Source: Leptospira stimsonii
GTDB lineage: Bacteria > Spirochaetota > Leptospiria > Leptospirales > Leptospiraceae
Direction: 5' to 3'
DNA: 64,000 bases
Assembly (NCBI RefSeq): GCF_003545875.1
Contig: NZ_QHCS01000003.1
Location: forward strand, 62,001-126,000
Every line of letters starts with the position of its first letter. Position 1 is the stretch's first letter. Shown in pieces: positions 23,505 to 32,878 of the stretch. Both the position numbers and the translations under genes were made by a program. A model generated the notes under the pieces. It saw nothing but the letters and a program-made list of their open reading frames with translations, did not search any database and was not told the DNA's origin.

Positions 23505-24533
23505 TTATTTACTAATGCGCGTCACCATCTCCGAAACTAATTTGGACGTGAAGTCCACAAGAGGAAGGGCCTTGTTATAGTCCATTCTCTGCGGTCCGAT
23601 GATCCCCAGTGCTCCGATCTTTTTCTCTCCCATCTTATAGTTGGAAGTGATGATCGAAACTCCGGACATAAACTGATCTCCGTCTTTTCCGATGATCGTA
23701 TAGACACCGTCTTGATCGATATGTCCCGAAAAGAATCCTCGTAAGAATCCTTGGTCGTCTAGGAGAGAAAGCACTTGTGAAAGTTGTTCTTCCTCGTCTC
23801 TAAAATTCGAATACAGATTCTTAAATCCGTCGATGTACAAGGTGACTTCGGAATTATCCGGAGTCATCGCCGAAGAAATCAGAGGAGCGATTCGCGTAAA
23901 ATCCTCCGGCCCGTCTCTTCTTACCATCAGCTTCGGGACCACTGTATTCTGAATTTCGAATATATCATATCCTCGCAAGTTGTCGTTCAGATATTTTGAA
24001 ATCTGATAGAGAGCTTCTTGCGAATAATTTTGATCCACGAAAAAATTTCTATGAAGAACGGTTCCCGATCTCATTACGAGAATCATAAGAATTTCGTCCC
24101 CATGAACGTGGATGAGTTCCAAATGTTTCAGCGTGTCCAAATTCTTCGCTGGACCGATTACGATTCCCGCGGCATTGGACAAGGAAGAAAGGACCGAGGC
24201 TGTAGCTTTGAGGATCTGATCCAATTTAAACTGCATCTTCAGGTATTCTTCCTGGATTCTTTGTTTTTCTTTGAGAGTCAGCTCATACATGGTTACGAGG
24301 GAATCGACGTAGAATCGATATCCTCTTTCCGTAGGAATTCTTCCGCCGGATGTATGCCGAGAAGCAAGGTAACCAAAATCCTCCAGGTCTTTGAGAACGG
24401 CGCGTATCGATGCCGGAGAAAGTCCGATGTCGTGTTTATCAAAGAGGGTCTTCGAACCAACGGGCCGATTCTCCAGAATAAACTCATCTACAAGGGCTTT
24501 CAGAATTCTTTTATGACGGTCAGAGAGATCCAT
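23505..24533 (-). CDS. hrcA: Heat-inducible transcription repressor HrcA
   Basis: Repressor that binds CIRCE and shuts off the chaperone operon when GroEL is free. The 342-residue protein has an N-terminal winged helix (DRHKRILKALVDEFILEN; PASIRAVLKDLEDFGYL; HTSGGRIPTERGYRFYVD) and the typical GAF-like core and C-terminal domain. It is the first gene of hrcA-grpE-dnaK-dnaJ and lies 9 bp downstream of its own CIRCE operator, so it should be autoregulated. Confidence 0.96.
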   Translation of the reverse strand: MDLSDRHKRILKALVDEFILENRPVGSKTLFDKHDIGLSPASIRAVLKDLEDFGYLASRHTSGGRIPTERGYRFYVDSLVTMYELTLKEKQRIQEEYLKMQFKLDQILKATASVLSSLSNAAGIVIGPAKNLDTLKHLELIHVHGDEILMILVMRSGTVLHRNFFVDQNYSQEALYQISKYLNDNLRGYDIFEIQNTVVPKLMVRRDGPEDFTRIAPLISSAMTPDNSEVTLYIDGFKNLYSNFRDEEEQLSQVLSLLDDQGFLRGFFSGHIDQDGVYTIIGKDGDQFMSGVSIITSNYKMGEKKIGALGIIGPQRMDYNKALPLVDFTSKLVSEMVTRISK

Positions 24534-24542
24534 GCTTCTTCT

Positions 24543-24569
24543 TTAGCACTCTGAATGTTAGAGTGCTAA
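24543..24569 (-). promoter_or_regulatory. CIRCE operator for HrcA
   Basis: Perfect TTAGCACTC - 9 nt - GAGTGCTAA, the textbook CIRCE sequence, ending 9 nt before the hrcA ATG. A TTGACA-like -35 box lies further upstream on the minus strand (24604-24609). Confidence 0.97.
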
Positions 24570-24718
24570 TCCATACAATAAGTTTCCGAATTTGGGATAA
24601 AAATGTCAAGGAAGAAAGTCGTTCAGCGACTTCCGGGCAAAAAAATCGGAAAAATTTTAGCAATCTGCCCGGAAGAGTGCGCGAAAGGATTCGTTTTTTG
24701 GAAGGAATTTTGGAGTGG

Positions 24719-24740
24719 AAAACGGGCGATTGCCCATTTT
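24719..24740 (-). terminator. Possible terminator after the RBBP9-like hydrolase
   Basis: On the minus strand AAAATGGGC and GCCCGTTTT form a 9-bp stem (one G-T pair) with a four-base AATC loop, about 60 bp after the hydrolase stop. The 3' arm ends in four T. Confidence 0.4.
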
Positions 24741-24798
24741 GGAGCATTCTTCTTTTTCCGCGATTTTTCGAAAAGGGACGAAAGGTCGGAACTTCGAC

Positions 24799-25347
24799 CT
24801 AGATCCGGATCTCGGATATCGACCGAACCCATGCAGAGAAGATTTGAAACCCAGAATCCCAGTTCCCGAGTTGAGATTGGGCGTTGATATGTCCGAGTTC
24901 TCCGAGATTGATTGTCTCGAGATTCCAGAGTTTTCCCAAATTCTCAGAAAACTCAGTTTTCGAATAAGGATCGTTTTCGCTGAAGAGGAGAAGTCCTTGG
25001 GTTCCCAGAGATTTTTGCGGGAACTCCCCAAATTCTTCCAGACCTTTCGGAAAGACCGCCGAATTCGGGTCCGGAGGCGCGACCAAAAAAACTCCGCGAA
25101 TCCGATTCGAAAGTCGACCGAGTGCTTTTGCGATCAAAAGACAACCAAGGCTATGTCCGATGAGAATCGAATTCTCCGATCCTTCCGTCCTTTCGATTTG
25201 TCGGACCAAACTTTCTTCCCAAACGGAATAGAACGGATTCTCCCAATCCTCTTGTTGAATTCTTTTGAATCCGTGAAGTTTCTCCCAATGGGTTTGCCAG
25301 TGTTCTGGACCGGAATTCGAAATCCCGGGAATCAAAAAGGTTCGCAT
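24799..25347 (-). CDS. RBBP9/YdeN family serine hydrolase
   Basis: Small alpha/beta hydrolase of 182 residues. The N-terminus reads TFLIPGISNSGPEHWQTHWE, the nucleophile elbow is GHSLGC, an Asp lies in SENDPYS, and the catalytic His is in GHINAQSQLG, all as in the RBBP9/YdeN family. The natural substrate is unknown. I start at 25347, preceded by GAGAAG; the frame is open further upstream but that part (Arg/Ser/Lys-rich) has no family resemblance. The opposite strand is also open across this gene, but only this strand encodes a recognisable fold. Confidence 0.85.
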   Translation of the reverse strand: MRTFLIPGISNSGPEHWQTHWEKLHGFKRIQQEDWENPFYSVWEESLVRQIERTEGSENSILIGHSLGCLLIAKALGRLSNRIRGVFLVAPPDPNSAVFPKGLEEFGEFPQKSLGTQGLLLFSENDPYSKTEFSENLGKLWNLETINLGELGHINAQSQLGNWDSGFQIFSAWVRSISEIRI

Positions 25348-25680
25348 TGTTGTCTTCTCATTGTTAGGTCTTTTCTTGCTCGATTCTCCAGAGAACGAAG
25401 AATCTGGATTTCCGGAAAACGTGCGCTTTCGTCGAGAACCGGTTTTGGACGAAATTCCGACCAAAAAAGAAGGTTCGGAGGATCCCCGGACTTCGACCGT
25501 TTTCTCGCAGAATTCCGCTCAACATAGGAGTTCCTACGTTTTCCTTGTCAAGTCTTCTTGTTCGTTAAAGCAGAAAAAATTCTTATATGATAAACGAAAT
25601 CTCAGAATTCTATAGAATTCCATAAGTTGGAAAACAACACTTTCCCAATTTCGGTCTTCCGTCGATCTTACTAAAAGAGA
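25348..25680. other. Intergenic region with one GTAGGAACTCCTA motif
   Basis: A 333-bp gap between divergent genes. It contains TAGGAGTTCCTAC at 25525-25537 (inverse of the motif seen at 49452 and 58457). It must also hold the promoter of the PBP gene, but no clear -35/-10 pair stands out. No convincing gene is present. Confidence 0.6.
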
Positions 25681-27489
25681 ATGAATTCCCGCAAAACAAG
25701 GCTCACGATCTTATTTTCTTTTATCTGTCTTCTTTTCTTGATCCTCATCGGGAGAGTTGTCTTTCTTACTTTTCTGAACGAAAGAGAAGTTGTCCTCAAA
25801 ACCGGAGATCGGGTCATGCGAGGCGCGATCTATGATCGCCGAGGAATTGAACTCGCGATGACCGTTGATTCCGCGACGATCGGAATTTATCCCGCAAACA
25901 TCTACGATCCGAATTTCACCGCAGTTCAACTCGCGCCTTATCTCGAAATGTCTCCCGAAAAAATCGAAGCGATGATTCGCGAGAAAAGTCGTTACTTTCT
26001 CCTCAAGAGGGAAATCGACGAAGCCCTCGGAAACAAGATCATGGATCTTTCTCTTCCGGGTGTAAGAAGAGAAAAAGAATACAAACGGGTTTATCCGCAC
26101 GGAAATCTCGCTTCGAGTTTGGTGGGTTTCACGGGAATGGACGACGATCGCGCGCTCTCGGGTTTGGAAGTGCAATACAACCAAGACCTCATGACTCCGA
26201 CGGAATCGGATTCTTCCCGAGGAAGTAATTTGCATCTTACGATCGACGGTTTGATTCAATACAAACTTGAAAAGGCTCTCGGCAAACGTTTTGAAGAAAC
26301 CGGATCCAAAAAAGCGATCGGGATTCTTATGGAAATCAATACAGGAAGAATATTGGCTTCCGCTTCGTTTCCGGCGTTCGATCCGAATCAATACAACGAA
26401 TCGGGAGAAGATTCTCATACAAACTGGGCGATCCGTCACGTCTACGAGCCCGGTTCCACGATGAAAATTTTCCTGGCCTCCATTCTATTCAATGAAAATC
26501 TAATACGTCCTGATGAGAAGTTTCACTGTCCCGGTTATATAGAACTCGGTAAAACGAGAATCAAATGTACGGACGCGCACGGGCATCTGAACCTGGAAGA
26601 AATTCTTCAATACTCTTGCAACGTAGGAATCATCAAAGCTTCACAAAGAATTCCGGAACCTCTCCTCTACGATTATATGAAGAAGTTTCAATTCGGAGAA
26701 AAGACCGGATTCTTACCGAACGAATCGGTAGGTTACTTTCCTCCTTTGAAAAAATGGACTCCGGCTACGACTATGTTTATGGCGATTGGACAAGGCGTTT
26801 CCGTGACTCCGATTCAACTCGTCGCTTCTGCCGCATCGGTCGTCAACGGAGGAAGAATGCTCACTCCGAGAGTTGTCTCTCACTTCAGCGATTCCTACGG
26901 AGAAATTCTTCACGAATTCAAAACGCAAGAAACTCCGATCGGAATCAGAGAATATACGACCGAAAGAATTTTGAGAGCGATGACCCGAGTCGTTCAATCC
27001 GGAACCGGTAAGAACGCTTATATTCAAGAATATTCCATCGCGGGAAAGACCGGAACCGGACAAAAAGCCGTATCAGGAAAAGGTTATGTAGAAGGTCTTT
27101 GGTCCGCTTCGTTTCTCGGATTCTTTCCGGCCGAACGACCCAAGGTCGTAGGTTTGATTCTTTTTGACGAACCGAAAGGAGGAACTCATTCCGGAGGAGG
27201 GCTTGCGGCGCCCGTTTTCAAAGAGGTGGTGGAAAATATCATCCCGATCATCGAACAAGGGGAAAAGACGCTCAACGTTTCTCTCAAACGTTTTCAAAGA
27301 AAGAATTTGAAAGTTGTGGAACCGGGAGAAGTTCCCGATCTCGTGGGAAAAAGCAAAAGAGAAGCCCTGGAAATATTGAGGCCTCTGGGAGTTCCGGTGA
27401 AATTTCACGGAAGCGGATTTTGTTATCAACAGGAACCGAGCGCCGGAGAAAAGATCGGCGACGGAAGATTGAATTTATATTTTAAGTAA
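25681..27489 (+). CDS. Penicillin-binding protein (FtsI/PBP2 class) with PASTA domain
   Basis: Peptidoglycan transpeptidase of 602 residues. A single N-terminal membrane anchor (about 9-30) leads to the pedestal domain, then the transpeptidase domain with SxxK (GSTMK, Ser259), a Ser-x-Asn motif in QYSCNVG and KTGTG (Lys456). About 60 C-terminal residues starting at VPDLVGKSKREALEIL form one PASTA domain, as in SpoVD-like FtsI proteins. It probably cross-links septal wall. It lies 23 bp upstream of the MAF glycosyltransferase gene rather than in the usual mra/ftsL context. Confidence 0.9.
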   Translation: MNSRKTRLTILFSFICLLFLILIGRVVFLTFLNEREVVLKTGDRVMRGAIYDRRGIELAMTVDSATIGIYPANIYDPNFTAVQLAPYLEMSPEKIEAMIREKSRYFLLKREIDEALGNKIMDLSLPGVRREKEYKRVYPHGNLASSLVGFTGMDDDRALSGLEVQYNQDLMTPTESDSSRGSNLHLTIDGLIQYKLEKALGKRFEETGSKKAIGILMEINTGRILASASFPAFDPNQYNESGEDSHTNWAIRHVYEPGSTMKIFLASILFNENLIRPDEKFHCPGYIELGKTRIKCTDAHGHLNLEEILQYSCNVGIIKASQRIPEPLLYDYMKKFQFGEKTGFLPNESVGYFPPLKKWTPATTMFMAIGQGVSVTPIQLVASAASVVNGGRMLTPRVVSHFSDSYGEILHEFKTQETPIGIREYTTERILRAMTRVVQSGTGKNAYIQEYSIAGKTGTGQKAVSGKGYVEGLWSASFLGFFPAERPKVVGLILFDEPKGGTHSGGGLAAPVFKEVVENIIPIIEQGEKTLNVSLKRFQRKNLKVVEPGEVPDLVGKSKREALEILRPLGVPVKFHGSGFCYQQEPSAGEKIGDGRLNLYFK

Positions 27490-27512
27490 ATAGAATATTC
27501 TATAATCCTAAA

Positions 27513-29420
27513 ATGAATGCTTCCTCAGACGAATCCGTCCTTTCAAAAAATCTGAAAGCCTTGTCTTCGGTTTCACCCGGAATCGAAGAGAGAATTCTTC
27601 AATCCGAAGGAAAACTGGAAGTCAAAACTTCCAAGACGGGACTTCCAATTTTGGTCGCGGACGGGATTTCTCTCCACAGCTCAATGGATCCGGTCACCGA
27701 ATCCAAACGTCTTCTCGAAGGTTTGAAAAAAGAGGACGAGGAGCGGGTTTTTCTTTTTTTCGGAGCCGGAATCGGTTATTCCATTCAAGAGAGTTTGAAA
27801 CTGAAGAATGTGACGACGGTCTGGATGGACGCCGAGGCCTCCGTTCTACGTTATGCGCTTTCGTATTTCGATTATTCCGAATTTATAAAATCCGGTTTTT
27901 TACGAATCTTACTTTCTCCAATTCTCGAACAGGATCTTTATGCCGCTTTTCGCGGAATTTCCGGATTCCCGATCAGTTTTATCGCACATCGTGGAAGCAA
28001 CCAATGGAAAAAAGAATCCTATGAAGAATTGAGATTTATCGCAGAAGGTTTTTTTAAAAAGAAGGACGTAAACATTTCCACGCTCACCCGTTTTGAAAGA
28101 ATCTGGACTCGGAACTTCATCACCAATCTTCCCGCACTTTCCCGAATGAAACCGATCAAAACCTTGTTCGGAATCTGCGAAGGGAAGGTTGATGTTCTCG
28201 TATGTGGGGCGGGTCCGTCCCTTCTTCTTTCCTTGGAAGAAATTCGAAGTTACAGAGAGCGTTATGTGATCATTGCCGTGGACACAGCTTTGATGGTTCT
28301 TTGGAACTCGGGAATCGATCCCGACCTGGTTTTTTCTGTGGATCCACAAGCGCTCAATTCCAAATATCTGGAAGGATATAACGGAAAAGCAAAGATCGTT
28401 TTCGATCCGACTTCTTCCTATCATTCGCTTCGTTTGCCCGGAGAATTTAAACACGGTTTTTTTACTTCATCGCCGTTTCCTCTGATCAAGATTCTTTCAT
28501 CCAATCCGGAAGAAGAAATCGGAGTCATCGATTTCGGAGGATCCGTTTCCACAAACGCGGTCAGCCTTGCGGAAAGGATGGAAGCGAGGAATGTTCTTTT
28601 AGTTGGACAAGATCTTTCCTTTCCGGATAAACTCGCTCACTGCAAAGGTGCGGTCTTAGAAGAAAGGCTGAATTATATCGAAAGCAGAAAGTTAAGAAGA
28701 GAATATCACAATCACAAACAGATGACTGCTCTTCCGGTAAAACACGCTCCTTCCTTAAAAGGCGGAAGCATTCGAACCAACGAAAAACTATTGATCTTTA
28801 AAAAATGGTTCGAAGAACATCCCAAAAAGAATCCGTGGTTTAACCTCGGACGGGAAGGCGTTGCCTTGGAAGGGATTCCCAATCCAAAATTCTCGGAATA
28901 TATTCAAAATAATGAATGTATTCCCGACTTCGTTGGATCGGTGCGTGAGAGAATCGAAAGGCTCTGTGGATCGAAGGAAGGCGCGTTGACTTCGAACGGT
29001 TCGGAAAATGTCGATCTTCGGAAAAGAATTCTTTCTGAACTGACAACTCTTTCCGTTCAGCTTAAAGGATTTTCGGAAAACGTCAAAAAGGGAAAAGTGC
29101 TTTCGGATCGTCTTTATTCTCAGATCAAATCCGAAGATCGGTTTAAGGATCAGATTCTGAAGAGCTTAAAAGAAATGGATCGGATCGACGAGGAAGTTTC
29201 TTCCAGAAAAGGACTCACCGAAATATTAGGAATGAGCATTCAAAGAACGGTTCTTATGATTACGGAAGGGTATGAAGGCGGTCTAACTTTGGAAGAGAAG
29301 AAAAACGAAAGACTGGGGATCGCCAAAAAAAGCCTTCTTTTGTATCAAGGATTGGAAGACGCCTGCACTCTTCATTCTAAACTCATTTCAAAAACGATCG
29401 TTCAGCTTTCTAATTCTTAA
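27513..29420 (+). CDS. Motility-associated-factor glycosyltransferase family protein (DUF115)
   Basis: A 635-residue cytoplasmic protein of the MAF/DUF115 family. In other bacteria MAF proteins transfer nonulosonic acids to flagellin. The core shows VDVLVCGAGPSLLLSLEEI, VIIAVDTALMVLWNSGIDPD and DFGGSVSTNAVSLAER, then VLLVGQDLSF, all typical. The C-terminal 170 residues are helical. It follows the PBP gene by 23 bp. Flagellar glycosylation would suit a spirochaete with periplasmic flagella, but the acceptor is not shown. Confidence 0.85.
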   Translation: MNASSDESVLSKNLKALSSVSPGIEERILQSEGKLEVKTSKTGLPILVADGISLHSSMDPVTESKRLLEGLKKEDEERVFLFFGAGIGYSIQESLKLKNVTTVWMDAEASVLRYALSYFDYSEFIKSGFLRILLSPILEQDLYAAFRGISGFPISFIAHRGSNQWKKESYEELRFIAEGFFKKKDVNISTLTRFERIWTRNFITNLPALSRMKPIKTLFGICEGKVDVLVCGAGPSLLLSLEEIRSYRERYVIIAVDTALMVLWNSGIDPDLVFSVDPQALNSKYLEGYNGKAKIVFDPTSSYHSLRLPGEFKHGFFTSSPFPLIKILSSNPEEEIGVIDFGGSVSTNAVSLAERMEARNVLLVGQDLSFPDKLAHCKGAVLEERLNYIESRKLRREYHNHKQMTALPVKHAPSLKGGSIRTNEKLLIFKKWFEEHPKKNPWFNLGREGVALEGIPNPKFSEYIQNNECIPDFVGSVRERIERLCGSKEGALTSNGSENVDLRKRILSELTTLSVQLKGFSENVKKGKVLSDRLYSQIKSEDRFKDQILKSLKEMDRIDEEVSSRKGLTEILGMSIQRTVLMITEGYEGGLTLEEKKNERLGIAKKSLLLYQGLEDACTLHSKLISKTIVQLSNS

Positions 29421-29492
29421 TTCTTCTTGGATTCCCTTTCGTATTCTCGTTCGGAGAATAATATTCAAAAAATATCATTCCGCCTTTTCGGA

Positions 29493-29506
29493 ATTCTTAT
29501 AAGAAT
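29493..29506. repeat. 14-bp perfect palindrome upstream of a lipoprotein gene
   Basis: ATTCTTATAAGAAT is its own reverse complement and lies about 130 bp before the serine-hydrolase lipoprotein gene, in an A/T-rich gap. It could be an operator; no regulator is identifiable. Confidence 0.45.
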
Positions 29507-29636
29507 CTGACTCTTTGTCGCTTAACAAATATGAACAAATGTTTACTTGGATCGTTTTTTATCCGAGCGATTTGAGTTTTTGTTGATTCTAATTTAAAAT
29601 CGATTCTCTTTTTCCAAAAAATAAAGAGGCGGGACT

Positions 29637-30848
29637 ATGGGGATTCGGAATTTTGCGACGTTCGCGTTATTTGCATTCGCGATTTTTGTTTTGAATTGTA
29701 ATCCGAAGGAGGACGATAAAACGAAGGATTTTATCGCGGCGAGGGCATTGATCGGTTGTTCTTCCTTGGATGAATGTTTTTCGAACATGGCTTCTCTTTC
29801 CAAAACGGGAGCTTCTTTTCAGGTGTTTAAGAAGAATGGAGCTCGCGTTTATTTAAAGGAAACCGGTGATTTGACCTCCACAAAAACAGGACCGATCTTT
29901 TCGGCTTCGAAGTTGGTGACCGCATCTTTGATCTTACGACTTGTTGATCAAGGTCTGATGAGTTTGGATGAAACCACGGGGACGAGGCTCGGATGGACCG
30001 GTGTAAAAGGGCAGATCAAGCTCAGACAACTTCTTGCGTTTACTTCCGGACTCAATCCGAGTTCGCCGAGCGCGGAAAGTAAAAGTTGTATCTTTACTCT
30101 TCCCACAGGTGCGACTGCCACTGATAAAAATAACTGCGTTACTGCGATACGAGATTCTACACAAACTCTAAAAGCGCCGGGTGACGTATTCTATTATAAT
30201 TCTTTTCATATGGCGGTTGCCCAAAGAATGGCGGAGATAGCCGCAGGTCAGACTTGGCAACAAATCTTTGATACTGAATTTGCGGCCGCGGGAAAGTTGA
30301 ATTTTTCCACAACCGATCCGGACAATGGAAAATGGTATGCGGATATTACGAGCAAGTCCGGTGACGGAAGTTTGGCCGGCGCCTACGGTCTTTTTCTCAA
30401 CGCATTCGATTATTCTAAAATTCTAAATATGTTGATCAATGACGGAATTTATACTCCGGCGACCGGCGCTCCCGTTTCGATTTTAACCGGCGGTTCGAGG
30501 ATTGCATTGATACGGGAACTTTTCAGCGATCAGTATCAATCTCAGACAACGATCGAATATTCTCAATTTGCCGCGTTCGGTTATCGTTGGCACTATGGTC
30601 TCGGCAACTGGAGATTTTGTTCCACGCCGGATGTCGCGTCGACTTGCGAATTGGATATTGTCTATCATAGTTTTGGTGCGAACGGATTCTACCCTTGGAT
30701 CGATCGGAATGCAGGTTATTACGCGGTTGTCGGAGTGAATAACTTCAACACGAATGTTTTCAGCGTTTTTTCTTTACTTCAACCGAATTCGACTTCTTTG
30801 TTTTTTGGACAAGATGCGAAACGTTTTATTCCTCCTTTGATTCAGTGA
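29637..30848 (+). CDS. Beta-lactamase-family serine hydrolase, lipoprotein
   Basis: A 403-residue protein with a signal peptide ending in the spirochaete-type lipobox FVLNC (Cys21), so it should be lipidated. The fold is that of class C beta-lactamases and DD-peptidases: the nucleophile motif SASK lies in IFSASKLVTASLILRLVDQG, and YYNSFHMAVAQRMAE provides the Tyr-x-Asn motif. It may act as an esterase or peptidase. No neighbour suggests the substrate. The gene stands alone. Confidence 0.82.
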   Translation: MGIRNFATFALFAFAIFVLNCNPKEDDKTKDFIAARALIGCSSLDECFSNMASLSKTGASFQVFKKNGARVYLKETGDLTSTKTGPIFSASKLVTASLILRLVDQGLMSLDETTGTRLGWTGVKGQIKLRQLLAFTSGLNPSSPSAESKSCIFTLPTGATATDKNNCVTAIRDSTQTLKAPGDVFYYNSFHMAVAQRMAEIAAGQTWQQIFDTEFAAAGKLNFSTTDPDNGKWYADITSKSGDGSLAGAYGLFLNAFDYSKILNMLINDGIYTPATGAPVSILTGGSRIALIRELFSDQYQSQTTIEYSQFAAFGYRWHYGLGNWRFCSTPDVASTCELDIVYHSFGANGFYPWIDRNAGYYAVVGVNNFNTNVFSVFSLLQPNSTSLFFGQDAKRFIPPLIQ

Positions 30849-30854
30849 TATGGA

Positions 30855-31277
30855 TCAAAGGATTCGCTCGAATTCGAAACAATTGTCCGGGTCGCTATCA
30901 TCGGCGGCCCCTGAGATGGCGAAGTTGAAACCTTCTCGAGAGCTCTCGACGATCCACCAGTGAGCCCAGTCTAGAACCCAAGGATCGAATGGATTTTCAC
31001 GGTTCGGTTTTAAGACTTTGATTTTTAAATCCGAACCGTTGATATCCCATCTGCCCTTTTGAATTTGAGGTTTTGAATCCGAGGAACGTTCGATCGTCTG
31101 AGTAAATGTTCCGTTTGCCTTCAAGTCCAAGACGATTCTTGTCTTTCGATAATCGGCGAAATATTTCCAAGAACCCGCTAAATCTTTTCGCGTGACTTTT
31201 TCCTTTGTCGGCTCGGGAAGAAATGCGGGACCACATTGAACGAAGAATAAAAAGATAAGGAAAGCGACTCGTTTCAT
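30855..31277 (-). CDS. Lipoprotein of unknown function
   Basis: A 140-residue protein with a short signal peptide and spirochaete lipobox FVQC (Cys15). The mature part looks beta-rich with GSWKYFADYRKTRIVLDLKA and TFTQTIE, reminiscent of small lipocalin-like domains that measure a fixed 'Gly-x-Trp' start. I do not recognise a specific family. It is convergent with the preceding serine hydrolase gene, 6 bp away. Confidence 0.75.
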   Translation of the reverse strand: MKRVAFLIFLFFVQCGPAFLPEPTKEKVTRKDLAGSWKYFADYRKTRIVLDLKANGTFTQTIERSSDSKPQIQKGRWDINGSDLKIKVLKPNRENPFDPWVLDWAHWWIVESSREGFNFAISGAADDSDPDNCFEFERIL

Positions 31278-31586
31278 TGAAGTTCCGAAAGTAGAACAAT
31301 TTGGAAGATCGTCAATTCAATCCTCGAGAAGCTGAATCCCAGGATATAATTCGCTTTCGAGTTCCAAACCCGAATTGTAAACGAGTTCAAACGGAACAAT
31401 CCATAGCTTCGGAATTTTTCTTCGAGAAGAAATCGTTCGAAGCTTCTCCGAAACGTTTTGATCTTGAGAATTTTGTTCCGATTCTTCTCAAAAATCATTT
31501 TCCTGGCAAGAATGTTTCGTATGGGATCAAGGATTCAAATCGAATACGTATTCCAATACGGAGTTATCACCGCCTAAAGATTGTAG

Positions 31587-31985
31587 TTATTTCTTCTTGC
31601 CTGGGCTCGTTCTTCCGGAGTATTCCAGAGCGTGTTTTGTCCGACGGGTGCCGTACTGTAAGTTGGACTCGTGAGCCTTTCCATTCACGAAAAGTCCGGC
31701 ATTCTGAGAAGTTACATAAAAACTGAATTCATCTTTTTCTTTTGCAACGAATTCAACGATCAAAGCCTGTCCGTCGATTTCCGTGTGATTGAATCCATCG
31801 ATAAAGAATCCCAGATAAGCCGGATACCGTTTTCCGATAACGGTTTGAAACTTCGGTAGATTGTCCTCAACGAATAACAAAGATACGTTTTCACTTGTTT
31901 CCTCATTCTTAATATAAACGAGAATCCCGCCTCCGGCCATCCATTCGTCTCCCTTGAGTGTAATTTTGGATTTGTAGAATTGGGA
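31587..31985 (-). pseudogene. Probable 5'-truncated gene
   Basis: The frame encodes a plausible globular protein end (about 117 residues from the first ATG at 31940). Coding-like sequence clearly continues upstream of that ATG (QFYKSKITLKGDEW), but then runs into basic low-quality sequence and a stop at 32019-32021 without any start codon. I read this as a gene that lost its 5' end, probably by insertion or deletion next to the repeat-like segment at 31987-32130. Family not recognised. Confidence 0.5.
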
Positions 31986-31986
31986 A

Positions 31987-32130
31987 CGCGAGGAAGTGCA
32001 ACGCCGTTTTCGTCCCTTTCACGAACGGTGGTAAACGAGTGAGCATTGACTTACGAGGAAATCGAGACATTTTGAAGGAGAAGAGCGGAGAGAACAGGAG
32101 GAACAGTGTTCTCGGAGCGAGAACACTGTA
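31987..32130. repeat. Repeat-like segment with a strong hairpin
   Basis: This stretch abuts the truncated gene. It ends with ACAGTGTTCTCG (32103-32114) and its exact inverse CGAGAACACTGT (32118-32129), a 12-bp stem with a three-base loop. On the minus strand it holds a short frame starting at 32070 with LPPFVKGTKTALHFLAF, which I believe recurs in Leptospira genomes; this is memory and not shown here. Confidence 0.4.
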
Positions 32131-32315
32131 TCACCGAATGGAAAAGAAAGATCACTCCGATTCCGAAGAATTTACGTTCCATTGTATTTGCTCAGGTCTT
32201 TGTTTTTTGGATGGAATCCGTTTCCTTGGGGAATCGGTTCCGATTCTTTATAAGCCCTGAGATATAAAAGTTTTTCATAAAAGGTCTATTTTTCGAATTT
32301 TTTTCTTTTTTTCGA

Positions 32316-32363
32316 TTGACGGAAATTGTGCACCGCAATACAAAAGGATTGTGCGATGCACAA
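32316..32363 (+). promoter_or_regulatory. Promoter with two TGC-N3-GCA operator boxes
   Basis: TTGACG (32316-32321) and TACAAA (32339-32344), 17 bp apart, form a plausible promoter. TGCACCGCA (32329-32337) lies in its spacer, and TTGTGCGATGCACAA (32349-32363), a perfect dyad around GAT, lies just downstream. The second box matches the one upstream of the other phasin-like gene. Confidence 0.65.
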
Positions 32364-32391
32364 AAGAATCGATCTCAAGGAGAAAAATCGA

Positions 32392-32775
<384 letters not shown>

Positions 32776-32800
32776 GAATCGAGTTCCCATTTCCCTCTCG

Positions 32801-32835
32801 GGCGGGTTGAAACCCGCCTGAACCCTTTCTTCTTT
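32801..32835 (+). terminator. Terminator of phasin-like gene 1
   Basis: GGCGGGTT (32801-32808) pairs with AACCCGCC (32811-32818), followed by a T/C-rich run. It lies 25 bp past the stop codon. Confidence 0.65.
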
Positions 32836-32878
32836 CCTTTCTTGACAATCCTTCCCCTTTCGATACACTTTCTCACCT

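Noticed and set aside
24715..25527. Long + strand frame of 270 codons overlapping the RBBP9-like hydrolase
   Set aside because: The opposite strand encodes a hydrolase with all catalytic motifs. This frame is Arg/Phe/Ser-rich with no domain and is a product of codon bias.
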